DNA from: Ascidia mentula
Lineage: Eukaryota > Chordata > Ascidiacea > Phlebobranchia > Ascidiidae
Length of the DNA stretch: 64,000 nucleotides
NCBI GenBank assembly: GCA_947561715.1
Contig: OX387202.1
Span: 11,359,001 to 11,423,000, forward strand
Reading direction: 5' to 3'
Below, in pieces: positions 1 to 16,100 of the stretch. A program made the position numbers and the translations under genes. Below the pieces are notes generated by a model that was given only the letters and a program-made list of their open reading frames with translations, ran no database searches and was not told the origin of the DNA. Positions within the stretch are counted from its first letter, which is position 1, and each line of letters begins with the position of its first letter.

Positions 1-194
1 TTCAATTGCAGAAACATGTATTTTTTGGTATTTCTGTAATCATATAGCAGTTTGTCAATAGTAAAAGTTGTGCGACAATATATTAAGCGAGTCGGATATA
101 TAAGGGCATCAAAATTGTCGTGCGATTGCTTTATTTCACTGACTCAGCAGATTGAAAAACCTCCCAACAATTCCTTTTTTTCTTTCCGAAATAG

Positions 195-2011
195 CCGACG
201 TCATCCCTGGAGTAATGAGATGGCAAATGCGGATGTGGCGATGCGTGACGAACTTGATCCAGTCACGTGAAGAAGCAAGAGAAAGTGGAAAGGTTGACGA
301 ATACCTAGAATGGAGACTTGCGCAACAAACCAATGAAGCCATTACACAGGTAAGTGGCCGTGTCACATTTCGTTGCGAACTGTTGTGGTTTTACGTCGAA
401 CTGCTTGATTCCAAGAAAAAACTATCTTTTCAATAAGCAAAAATGTTGATAATTTGTCGAAGTTTGAACTATAAACCTTTGGCACAAACTTTATATAACC
501 TGCTGTTAAATTTGCCTTTAGGTCTAAAACACACTATTGTACACACACAGACTAAGATAATAGTCTTGAGGAACTTTTTGCGAACTAATTCGATATACTT
601 GCAACCTTACTTTCAGGTTACGCAGCTGTTTGAAAACTCGTGCACTTTAAGCGCAGTCATCACCTTGCTGATGACCTTGGCCAAAGATGTATCGGTATGT
701 TTACAGCTTGTAAATTGTCTCTTGTTTTGCCGTAAATTTCTGGCCTTTGCACATGTTGTTCTGTATATACTCAATGGTTTCCTGTGTGTAAAGTATTTAA
801 GTAACTGGGCCAAAGCTTAATATATTACTGTCCTAGCGCAGTTATATAATAAATAATCAGGAGACATTACGTTATCAAAAACAACACAGACCAATGGAAG
901 TTGAGCGCGGAGAGTGAAATGTCTCGACGGTTTTTAATTGGTTTCACTGCATCATTTCTTAAATTCTCAAATTTTATTTTCAGAATTGTCCTCAGTCGCT
1001 CGTAGAGTCGAGTTCTCAATACGAACGTGCAGTGTGTGCGCTTGTCATTATGTCCGCACCCCTCATGCCACACTTTGCATCCGAGCTGTGGGAAGGTATG
1101 TGTAGCGCTAATTGATTTTGCCTGTGTTACCAGAGCGTGTTGTCCTTTGTCCTTGGAATTAGTAGCTGTTTAAATCTTTGCTATGTCAACCAGTTTATAA
1201 AAAAACGTTTATAGCGCTAAAGAGCCGATTCCCTGTGTTTTACGGTTTAAAACTGTGTACCAAAAGGGCGGGCGATTGGCAAAAGCGGTCAAGGCGCCCG
1301 ACCCATATACCAAGAATAAAACCTGATCGGGATTCGTAGCCAGGATAACCTTGGTTCGAATCCCGGTGTGGTAAAAAAGTAAAATATCCAAAGAAAGTGT
1401 TAAAGAAACATTGGCTACCAACTAATTGTACATTTCTATGACTATAATCAATTGCTTCACATTTTTTTGTCACAGGACTGCGTGGTATGACGTCAAAAAA
1501 GTGGGAACTAAACTGGGACGGACAAGTGTTGGACCAGCAATGGCCCGAACCCGTACAACTAGGCGTGGCGAAATGGAAAAAGCTTTATGTCAGAGTAAGA
1601 TATATTTTCCAAGTTGTTATGAATCGTTTTTAGTTTTTATGTATTTTCTCCATATTGATTGCGGCTGTAATTAGGTTTAGTTTAATAATTTGTAGAATTT
1701 TGCTTATTTGTTTGTTGATCTTCAAAAAAATGGTGGGAAATTATTTCCACCAATCAGAGCAGAGCTACTAAATCATCCAACTTTTGAATCTACAACCGTT
1801 AAAATTTCAGGTCGACGGCAAGCATTGTACGGTCATTTTCTACTCCAGCGACCTTGAAGGCAACGTCAAAGTCTTACAAGATCTTGCTACCAGCAACGAA
1901 ACCGTGATACGGCGCCTTAAAGAACGAGAAATCACCAAAGTCAATTGCAACGCAGGCCTCGTTAACATATGTACGAACAACACTAAAATCAACAACAGTT
2001 CTTCGGGTTAA
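195..2011 (+). CDS. LARS2: Leucyl-tRNA synthetase, mitochondrial type (C-terminal exons, 5' part outside window)
   Basis: Class I aminoacyl-tRNA synthetase that charges tRNA-Leu; mitochondrial matrix is expected from the family type. Five exons join in frame: about 195-349, 617-694, 984-1095, 1476-1594 and 1811-2011 (TAA), giving about 221 residues. The first exon encodes the PGVMRWQMRMW segment and the third MSAPLMPHFASELWEG; both match the anticodon-binding helical domain of LeuRS as I remember the human protein. The last exon encodes the small C-terminal domain, ending in an Asn/Ser-rich tail. The catalytic HIGH and KMSKS regions would lie upstream of the window. The 5' edge of the first exon is uncertain: the acceptor at 194 follows a good pyrimidine tract, but one at 150 is also open. 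A poly(A) signal lies at 2320-2325. The family is clear; mitochondrial rather than other bacterial-type LeuRS is inferred from similarity. Confidence 0.85.
1266..1378 (+). repeat. tRNA-derived SINE-like element in LARS2 intron 3
   Basis: The sequence resembles a decayed Leu/Ser-type tRNA gene: an A-box-like stretch (TTGGCAAAAGCGGTCAAGG) followed at 1353-1363 by a perfect B box, GGTTCGAATCC, and then a short A-rich tail. The spacing between boxes is wider than in a simple tRNA and no cloverleaf closes, so it is not a functional tRNA. The same body, including the block AAAACCTGATC, recurs in opposite orientation near 54.8 kb, which supports a dispersed SINE family. Confidence 0.6.
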
Positions 2012-2319
2012 AGTTGTTTGGAATAACTGTTATTAAAAAAAAAATCGCCCTGTTGGTTTTGTGGCCATGACTTCAGGAAAGGAGTTTTTATATCTTTTAT
2101 TGACAACCCAAATTTTGATCGTGTAGACTTAGACTCAAAAGAAGCACAGATTTTAAATGGTAACATGTCTTTGAAAGTACATGTTCTGTGAAACACGAGA
2201 CTAATAGGAGAATCTCTCATTTTTGACGAGATTTTTAAAGTGATAAGTGGAAGTTGATTTGTCACAGAAATAAGAAAACTCCACCCAAACAACCTTTCAC
2301 ATTATCTTGAATATGAGCA

Positions 2320-2325
2320 AATAAA
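2320..2325 (+). promoter_or_regulatory. Poly(A) signal AATAAA downstream of LARS2
   Basis: AATAAA lies 309 bases after the LARS2 stop codon and is the first canonical hexamer there. Bases 2012-2320 are therefore probably its 3' UTR. Confidence 0.5.
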
Positions 2326-5300
2326 GTGGCTCGAAGCATATGCAGTATAATCCATACTTTGCTCTTTACTACAACTTGGTGTCATTCCTCTCCATTTTCG
2401 GTTATTCTGGCATATTCCCTACGTCCACCACACATTAACAGTAAAAGAAAATAATGTCTCTAAGATGGCGTTATTGAGCATCAGGTAAATGTAACTTTAC
2501 AGTTCGTACATGTCGCATTGTTTTTTCAAACGATACACAGAACAGAAACAAAAACCAAAGAGATATCATTCGATAATGATATCGACCATGGAATTTTTCT
2601 TATATGCTCTAAGTCTGTTGACACTCAACGTTTTCACCTATATAAATTATTCATATCACCGTTCGTCGGAGCGAGGCTGAAGCAATTATTTAGGGACAGT
2701 AAAGCAAATTTCTTTCGACTAAAATTCAAAAAATTGTGCTTTGGTATGCTATTTTTGTCCACTAAATACATTTAAAATCTTTTTTTTTCGGTACTTCGAA
2801 AATCGATGTGCATACTTATGATGTTTCAATAAATGACTGCATAGCCTATGTGCTTACGACGCCAATAAATATTGCTATCTAAAATCAACATGCACACGTC
2901 TGTGTTTGCTGCAAACTGATGTATGAAAAGCCACAAGTATGTGCACATGTTTTTGGACAAGATAGCAATCACTTTGCCTCCTCAGTAAATCTGGCTGAGG
3001 CAAATTGCCGCAAATTCATAGATCATTTCGTTGTACTACACACCATAAAGAGGGCATTTGATCACTTTTATCGCAAAAACGAATACGTTTAAATATTTGC
3101 TTGATCGCTGTATTTTATGCAAAGTCTGCGAACGGGTAATGAACAGCAATTGCGGTTTGGTTTTTACAACTAAAGGACAACTACATAAATATTTGATCCC
3201 ATACAAGAACGGTGACAACAAGGCAGGTCGCCTTTATTGGTCGCTGCTGGTGCGATTGCAGCACCAAGAATAACTCGGTTATTTGCAGCCACAACCATTG
3301 TTTTCTCACTAAGAGTTGGACGTTAATATTTAACGAAACAACAAACTCTCCCTTAAATAATTATGTGTGTTTGCGGATCGGGTCGTATAACTTTGCTGTT
3401 GTTGAATTTCGCAGCAGTTACTTATTTATGACCTGACCGAGCGGTTTTAGCACAATTGGTTACAGAAGATCTGTAAACAGGGTTATTTTATAACAGGCCA
3501 CGTCGCAGGTTCGACAAGATGCTTCATTAAAGAGAAACTTCTACGTTACAATTTGCATTATAGTTTAACTCTAGAATTCGAACATGTGGCAGCATTGCTC
3601 CGATGTGAAACCCATTAATCCGCCTCTAATTATTCCCAATACACGCGTAAACAATACAATTGGATAATAAACCCCGAGTATCATCGATTAAAAGCTGTCT
3701 ACGCCTCTCTGAATTCCGACGTTCAATTAAAGGCGACGTCGCTCCACAATTAGCACGAGATCAATACTTTACATTGGACAAGTTTTAGGAGGCTAAACTC
3801 TTAGCAGTTTTTGTACGGTTACAGATCGATGCACTGCATAAAAACTGGCAGCATTTACAACGTTTTACACCAGTCGCATTGTCATCGGTGGTAAATCGCA
3901 CGAAACGGTCATAAAAATTGATATATCTGCAAGGTTGTGCGCACAAACCAGGTAAATGTTGGTGTCAATGTTAAAGCATAGACAGGGAGCAAGAACCTGA
4001 GGTAGATAATGTAGTGGCCATGTAAGTACAAGCTTTACGCTTTACATCCAAGGCAATTGAATTGAAAGAAGATGCACCGCTGTGAACACACGCATCTGCG
4101 GACAAACACTCGGCATGGTCCTAGCAAACATATATGCGAACAGAAATAGCTTTTGCACAATCGAAACAAGATATGGGCATACTGAAGGGGTGTGTCTGCC
4201 TTCAGGGTCACCTTGGGAAACTTGATAACAGCGCTGTCGTCGCAAGTTTTTTGCTGTATCTTTCCTGTGCGGTGAAATACAGGATGACAAGGCTTGGAAT
4301 AGGACTAATGAGGTTCAAATTACAAAATACGTCAGAAGTTTATATTACTGCACATAAGAGCTGAAAGGCCGTAAGAGGTTACTTCCAAAAACAAACCCGG
4401 GAAAATGGTACTCACGATTTCGTTCATACCATTTTGAAAGGTTGTCTGCTAGTAGTCTGAATGCAGGACGCCATACAAAAATGGTGTGTTGCAAGTCGAC
4501 AGACAGTTGTGATTCATGAAATAGCAACTGCTCGGTATGATAAAAACAAAAGCTATACCGGTATATGATGATCATCGCTACGGGTTTTTTTGTTGCAATT
4601 TATTATAGCTTAAGCTATTAACTATAGCTGGTGAACTACTACGCACAAGAAACGTCATGGTTATATATTACCATCATAAAGGCCTTACTGGGACGATATT
4701 GCAACCACAATAGCGTTAAAATAACACACGATGAAGGCGCAGAAAAAACTGCCTGGATTTGTTGAGAGTTTAGATCTTTAGAATGTTCCGACTGAGGCTC
4801 AGATGTGGCTATTCGAAAACATGTACCATTTTGTTGTTGTTGACAATTTAGGCATAATTAACTGTGTTCTTCCAGCAAATAATATGTTACCGTTGCCTAT
4901 AGTAGATGCCAAAGCATTGACCTACTTTATTCCTTTTAGTGTTACGACCCATTGGTGTTGTTGTGTCTTATTCATTACGTCACAGTTGCTGTGTCAGTCG
5001 TCGTTTGTCTTCTGAGGTTTGTCGACAAATGAAAAGTCAGAATACTGTTGGCAGGAAATCCGTTTTAGCCAGAACTGCCATTTGGCCAAGTCACACAGCA
5101 GGGCCTAGTATTACTAAGCTAATTTTGCGTGCACGATGTACAAGAAGTTTAGTCATCTCTAGAACACAACACTTCATGAAAAAGAAAGTTTTTTGGGCGT
5201 TATGGAAGGTCACTTGCTTTAAATTTACTTCGTGTTAACATTCGCATCAGCAAGGTTTGCGTAACGCAACTACAATGCAAGCTGGTCCACAGCAATGCTT

Positions 5301-7088
5301 TGTCATAAAGGGGGCGTTTGTTGGGTGTGGCACACAGCAACAAAGTGTAAAAAGGTGCAACCAGTACAACGCTCTGTACATTCGTATCCTCTTATCGGAG
5401 TAGCGCGTTAGGTTAACGGGCATTCACTTCCAAATGTGTAAGGGGTACTATAATTGACTGTTAGCTAGCTGTAGTGCGCGCTGTAAAGCGTACATTCGTG
5501 TGTATAAACCAGAACCGGAAACAACTGTTTCTTTATCGAACAAAGCACTGCCCAGTACAGAAAAAAGTCGCCAAGGAGAACCAAAGAGACAAGAAGGGAG
5601 TGCTAATAAATGGCGTTGTTTAGGTCTGGTGTATTGATTGTTTGAACTATACACTCGCTAACCGCTGTCGATAAACCTACATTAGGTCCGTAGTCCAACA
5701 TACAGCTGACTAAATTTGTACTTGTAACGCCTGAACGAGCTTTTGTTCGCTCCCTCTTGGCCCCGGACAGCTGTGACACACTTTTTCGACTCTGCTTACT
5801 GCTACTGGATACTCCTTGATACAAAGGTAAGAATTAACGTACTGGTAATAGTTGGTATAGTGTAGGACACTTTCCCCATCCTGAAGTACATTAATAACTA
5901 CTCAAAGTAAATTTATTTATTTGGAGTGTATTAATTCATTTGTAACCGGTCAGAGATATTTCAGAGTGAAAACCGCGCAAAGTAACGTTCTTTTGTGCTT
6001 GAAGTACCTCTTTGAACACGTGTTACAAACTACTGATGCATGACCTAAACCATTTGGTCAGTTGGTGATTTAATCTGTTATTAATAAGCGCCGTAAATTG
6101 TCCAGGAATTTCCCGTTGGAATATAGAGCTGGTGTTGCGTAAAACATGTTTTTCGTGCATCTATGTATGGTTTCATATTTACGCTACATTCCTAGATTAT
6201 TTTTTGTGAATGTTTGTTAGGTAAATCTCCCATCTAATGAATTTATGTATACGGTTGACTGATTGTATAGATAGTAATTTACGAAGCTTTACGAAATTCC
6301 TGGATGGTGTAGTGAAGTCGATGTTGAGTTTTTTTAAAGTTAACGACGTTGTCCTTGATACTGTTTTTGCGTTAACATAGTCGTTTTTTGTGTAATGGAA
6401 AATCACGCCTTAAGATTTGTTTTTGCTTTACCTATATTATGTTCAGTTTCTGTATACAGATATAGATAGGATGATAAAACCCGCAGAGTTTATCTATCTA
6501 TGTATGACAATTACAATGTCTTTTGAATAAACGTACAGTTTAGAAAACCAGTTTGGAACTGAAAAGTATCTTTATTGTAGAAAATGAAAAATGCATCATT
6601 TAAATTTATCAGTTTAGTCGGCAGGGTTTCAAAAATTTTACAGGGCAGGCAAGGTTAAGCTAAACTCCATTTTCTTGCTACATAATGGAGTGAGTAAAGG
6701 TTTTTTTCATGATAAATAAATATCAAAGAGTAGAATCCGCCTTCGTTTTCCCTAACATGGTTTCTGGTGTGCATTGAACAAAGATATAGATACCCCAAAT
6801 CCATAGGCTGGTAAATAAAACATACAATTGGCCCATGAAGTTGAAATTCATTTATATTGTTCAATTTAGAAATTCAAACAGATACCAATGGAACTTGGTG
6901 GTATGTGGCAACATTGTGTAACTTCCAGGTGGTATGTGACCACAATTAGGTTCGGTAACACAAAGAAACCCTGCCAACTTTGATGTTAAGATTCAATTAT
7001 TTCCCAAAGCCCCATTCAGTTTTCCCTAATTAAACTTACAATTTTTTTAGATTTTACGCAGTGTTAATTTAGTTAGAAACCAATCAAA
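2326..7088. other. Intergenic region between LARS2 and the aminotransferase gene
   Basis: About 4.8 kb with only short, unconvincing open frames on both strands. It holds two small inverted repeats (2871-2969 and 2975-3003) and a degenerate tRNA-like stretch around 3433-3515 (a GACCGAGCGGTT block, then GGTTCGAC) that is too broken to call. The last few hundred bases before 7089 must hold the aminotransferase promoter; I see no clear TATA box. Confidence 0.6.
2871..3003. repeat. Two adjacent small inverted repeats
   Basis: ATTGCTATCT at 2871-2880 is the exact reverse complement of 2960-2969. Inside these arms AACATGCACAC near 2887 pairs imperfectly with GTGCACATGTT near 2941. Directly after, 2975-3003 forms a second hairpin (GCCTCCTCAG against CTGAGGC). 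This could be a tiny relic of a foldback element or an unrelated pair of hairpins. Confidence 0.4.
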
Positions 7089-11518
<4,430 letters not shown>

Positions 11519-12500
11519 TTATTAGAAAAAAAAATGTTGTTCCACTTTTTTCATTTGCGCTTTGTTGGCACTTTTGCATTTTAAGCGATGATCAACTTTT
11601 AACTTCTCGTTTTTCGTTGTGACCGTGCTCTTTTCGCGATTGCATAGGAAACTACTAATTATCACTTTTTACATGATCAAATTTTGCTTTAAACTGTATG
11701 CAAAGGACCTTCCCTCAAACAGCCAATGAAGGCACATGTTGAACGATAATTAGGCACCAACTAATAAATGTGATCGAAATATGGCAAGAACAAATTGCTC
11801 TGAATAACTATAAATTTTACCATTAAATTGTATGTTTTAGCCCATCAAGTGTATTTGTGTATGTATGCTGAATGCAAATGTCTATTGTTTTGTTTGAATT
11901 ATTTTTTTCCAATATTTAAAGGTGATTCCATAATGTAGTTTTACCCCTTACTGTAGTTTGCTCCATGCAAAGGTAGAGCCATACCACATCCAGTGAGCTT
12001 TCATGACATAGCATTTTTCTGTGCCTGCAATTCAAGATTTGCAAACAAAAGACTTAAATTGCAGACACATGTTTTATAGAAAACTAAATATGACTGATTC
12101 TTATGAGTAAGATTTTGATCATATGAAGTTTTGTGGCCGACTCATGTGTACACTTTTTGCCTCCTCCTGTGACAGTTTTGTTTATTGCATAACTTATTGT
12201 TATGTGCCTTAATTCACCACCATTTTATGGTAGTGACTGTATAATCTATTTCTTAACTGATGTGTTTGTGATTTTATCTAAAAATAGCCTGCTTGGACAT
12301 GACAAGAACTTGAAAATGACACTTGTCTCTTCTTAGTACCTGTAATAACATTTCGTCACACACTGTGGGTGATGATTTTTTCTTTTCATTTAAATATTCA
12401 CATAGTACGTTTGTTTACCATCACCTTAGGAAAACAATTATTGTTTGTCATTCTATGTGTTATTGTGTGTCCCAAATAATAAAACTGCATTTTCTGTGAT
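11519..12500 (+). other. 3' UTR of the aminotransferase gene with poly(A) signal
   Basis: No coding frame continues after the TGA at 11516-11518. An AATAAA lies at 12478-12483, followed by T-rich sequence, which would give a 3' UTR of about 970 bases. The gene is convergent with the minus-strand TIL/TSP1 gene, whose stop lies at 13139. Confidence 0.5.
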
Positions 12501-13138
12501 TTTGAATTTTTGATATAAACCAACTGTCTTTGTCCTTTTCGAAAAAAAGCTCTTAAAATTTCATCACAAGTAAATGTGTTTTGTGGTGCTTGTAAAATAA
12601 TTTATTGTGAAAAAAGCTGTTTCATTAATTTCAGAACAGCAAGGTAGCAACTTACCCAGGCTGATAATATTTATCTCAAAGGTCAAAAGAAATTTAAGCC
12701 TACTTGGTAAAGACAAATATTCACAGAAAGGTCTTCTTGTTAATATCAGTACTTTCACGTTTTATCAAAGTAATTTTGTTTGCTTTTGGTATATTTGAAA
12801 GAAAACGAACAAATCTGGTCCACATGTTATTTGATCATTAATGATACAAGGTATATAATTTCTTGTTACAACTAGCTGCAGTAAAATAAATGTCATTATA
12901 CCACATGTTGCTATGTTACATATATGTAGATTACAATATCCTGAAAATTTATGAACAATTTTTTCACCATTTAACACCAGGAGCAAAATATTTTTTTTAA
13001 ATATAGATTATATGATATGGTGTCATTTTCAACAGAATTATATGGCAAGGAGTTTCTTCCAAATTATGACTGATTAAACTAATACTGATGATTATAGTGC
13101 AGTATGATCAATAATGCAGCTTGGTGTGGTTGAAACTT
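12501..13138. other. Intergenic stretch between convergent genes
   Basis: AT-rich, with no supported gene. It should contain the 3' UTR of the minus-strand TIL/TSP1 gene, but I do not see a canonical AATAAA on the minus strand in the first 150 bases after that stop codon. Confidence 0.5.
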
Positions 13139-16100
13139 CTACGATCTGAAGGTGCACTGGTATGAAGTGACGCATCTTCCTCCATTCCAATACGAGTTTT
13201 CAGGGCATACACAAAGGGGTGTGCAACCATACAAACGCTTGCTTACAGCTTGGTAGTGGTTGCAAACACGATTTATTTGGGGACAAAGTCTCCACACCAG
13301 GTTGCTATTACACCCTAAATACATTAATATTGGGTGTAAGAAAGATACTATAGGTTTATGTTCAACTAACCCAAAAAATGTTTAGGTTAAAAGTTCTTGG
13401 TTAGGACTCTTAACGCACAACACTCTTTGAAATCTCAAGAAAAAGACAATGCAACATATTGTTTTGAGAGAATACAAAAAGACATTTTGTAATAAATAAA
13501 GTCACAGTAAAGAAAGATACTATTCCATATTCAACAAAGTCCTGCCAACTGAACAAATAAAGTTTTCTACCAAAACTTAGAAAACCTACTTGTAACTGTG
13601 CACTCTTGTTTGGTCAAAGTCCTTCCATGCTTGGTGAATATTGCTTTACATCCACCACAGTAACTGTTAGTACATTTTGCATCTGGATGTGCGGGACATT
13701 TTTCAAGATCACATGGCAGTCCTTCGCATGACGCAACTGGTGTGCCAGGTGGACATTGGTGTCCTAAACACAAAAACTCCATTCTAGATAAACTTTACTG
13801 ATGTAAAACTTTGTAATAAGAAATTCCCATACCATATGACTACATCAACACCACAAAAAATTTTTGGTCATTTCAACATAGGAAGAATCAACAGCACTCT
13901 TAAAACATGTATATATATATTTCGTCTATAACTGATGATTCACATGATGTAAAATTATAGATGAAATATATATATCAAAAACAACAGAAAGACAAAGGAC
14001 CTAGGTTTGCTCTTATATAAATAGATAAGAATAATCAGCAAATTGGTGGTTTGAAACATGGTAACCAGAAGATCAAAATATAATACTTTATCATTCAAAA
14101 TACAAAAACAATTGTTTTGACTAAAATTATCATTAATCACCATGTTGTCAAGTGCACACACCTGGGGGCGAAGGGCATTGGTTTTTTGGAACACAGTGTG
14201 TTCCATTCCACTGGGTTTGGGAGTGACAGGCGCAACCTGATTCACCAAAAAATCGACAGAAAAGGTCCACACCGGTGTTGCATTTCCAGCCACAAGGCTT
14301 ACGGAAGAAGTATTCTTGGTTGGATGGACAAACTAAAATATAACGAATAAAGTTGTATTAAAAACTGCTCAAACTATTTATTAATTAGTAACATAACACA
14401 TGTTTTATATATTTTTTGGTTTTGTGGTGTGTTTCACCATTGCACTGGCTATATTTACACGCGCAACACACCTTAACTATTATCACTGCACATGGTTGAA
14501 TCTGGTTATGAAATTTTTTTATCATGTTATAAGTATTGAAGGTCATGGTGTTTATGTTGAAGCAGTCATTAAACCTTTACCCTTTACAGCACTTTAGCAA
14601 CTTATGTTAAGTGTCAGGTAGAATGTCTTACGTGGACATTGTGAATATGGAACACATTTCGCTTGACTGTTCCTAAAATGTCCTGCTGGACAGGCACAAC
14701 GTATTGTGCAGCGTCTCAGAAGACTGCAGGGTTTTTGTTTGTCATCGCATGTTGCATCACAAGGGGCTGCACAACTGTTCCACACCTCATTTAATGAAGC
14801 ATCACATCCTACAAGGCAAGTAAAATAGCTGTTTTTATCTTTTGGATGATCAAAAACAGGCGGCAATCCTAGGAATGTACAACAAATTCATAATTAAGAA
14901 AACTAATTAATTTTAACACGTATCTTTGTTGGTACAATGACTCTAGAACAGTAGGATATTGGCAAACCCTTGCATGAAGAAGTCATTGCTCGGCAAAAAT
15001 ACTTAAAACAGTTCAATATTTAATTATCAAGACCAAGGTTTCTCAACTGGGGTCTGCAGTGTGATGACATTTATTTTCTTTGAGCTAATAATGGGTAATA
15101 ATGCCTTAACATTTAAACTTATGGTATTGTTGTCTATGGGGAGTTAAGTAAATTGGTATGGTGGACCCAAACAATTTGGGAAACACTGGTTGTGGCGTTG
15201 AACAGATTGTACAGTTTCACAAAAATGTATGCTGCTAATTTAAATAAATTTGCCAAAACAAAAATACCATTGCATTCGTCGTCACTCTTTTTGTCATCGC
15301 CCACATAGAAAACAGCATTGCAGCCCCCACAATAGTTGCTACGGCATGTTGCTTCAGGGATATGTGGACATTCCGCATTTAGACAAGGATCCACTAAGCA
15401 ATTAACGGTTGGCACTCCAATGGCACAAAGTCCTTTAAAAATATTATTATATCTGGGTATTATTTGATTGCTCAAAGCGATTTTTATTAGCTGAAAATCA
15501 AGTAATTACCAACAATATTTCGCATTTCATTGGCTTTTTGGTAGAGAAAGATTTTTGACAGAAGAATAAAACTAAACTTGATTGTGGAAAAATTAATTGT
15601 AAACAAAACCTTATTTTCCCACTTTTACCCTGTTTAGCGTTACACACACAAGAATTGCAAAAATGTTAGCTTATCTTTACCAACCATCAAACTTTTTCCT
15701 GGAATGATATTCAACTCAATTTATATGCAATTCTGGTGATATTCAACTCATACATTGGCATAGAGCAAGTTTTAAGGCAGTTTAAGTATACAACAATCAG
15801 TTCGAATTGTCAATCATAACAATGGTTAAACAGCCAACCTGGGCATTCTGCTCTTCGAACGCAGACGCCTTTGGCATTTCGTAGATTGCCATGAGCACAT
15901 GCACAACGTTGTTTACACACTTGCAATAAACTGCAAAAACTGTTTGGTTGTGCACAAGTAGCATCACACAGTGGGGCACAGGGATCCCATACTTCATTCA
16001 GAGAACTAAAACAAGCTGAAAAATGCCAAGTCTTGTTAAAGGCATTCAATGCAAGCAAATTTGTCTGTTAGTGACTGATGCGTAAAAAGGTCATTATTCA

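Noticed and set aside
1240-1473. A functional tRNA gene in the LARS2 intron
   Set aside because: The B box is perfect but the acceptor stem does not pair and the box spacing is too wide; a SINE fits better.
3433-3515. Second tRNA or SINE remnant (GACCGAGCGGTT and GGTTCGAC)
   Set aside because: Only fragments of both boxes remain and no stems form; too weak to annotate.
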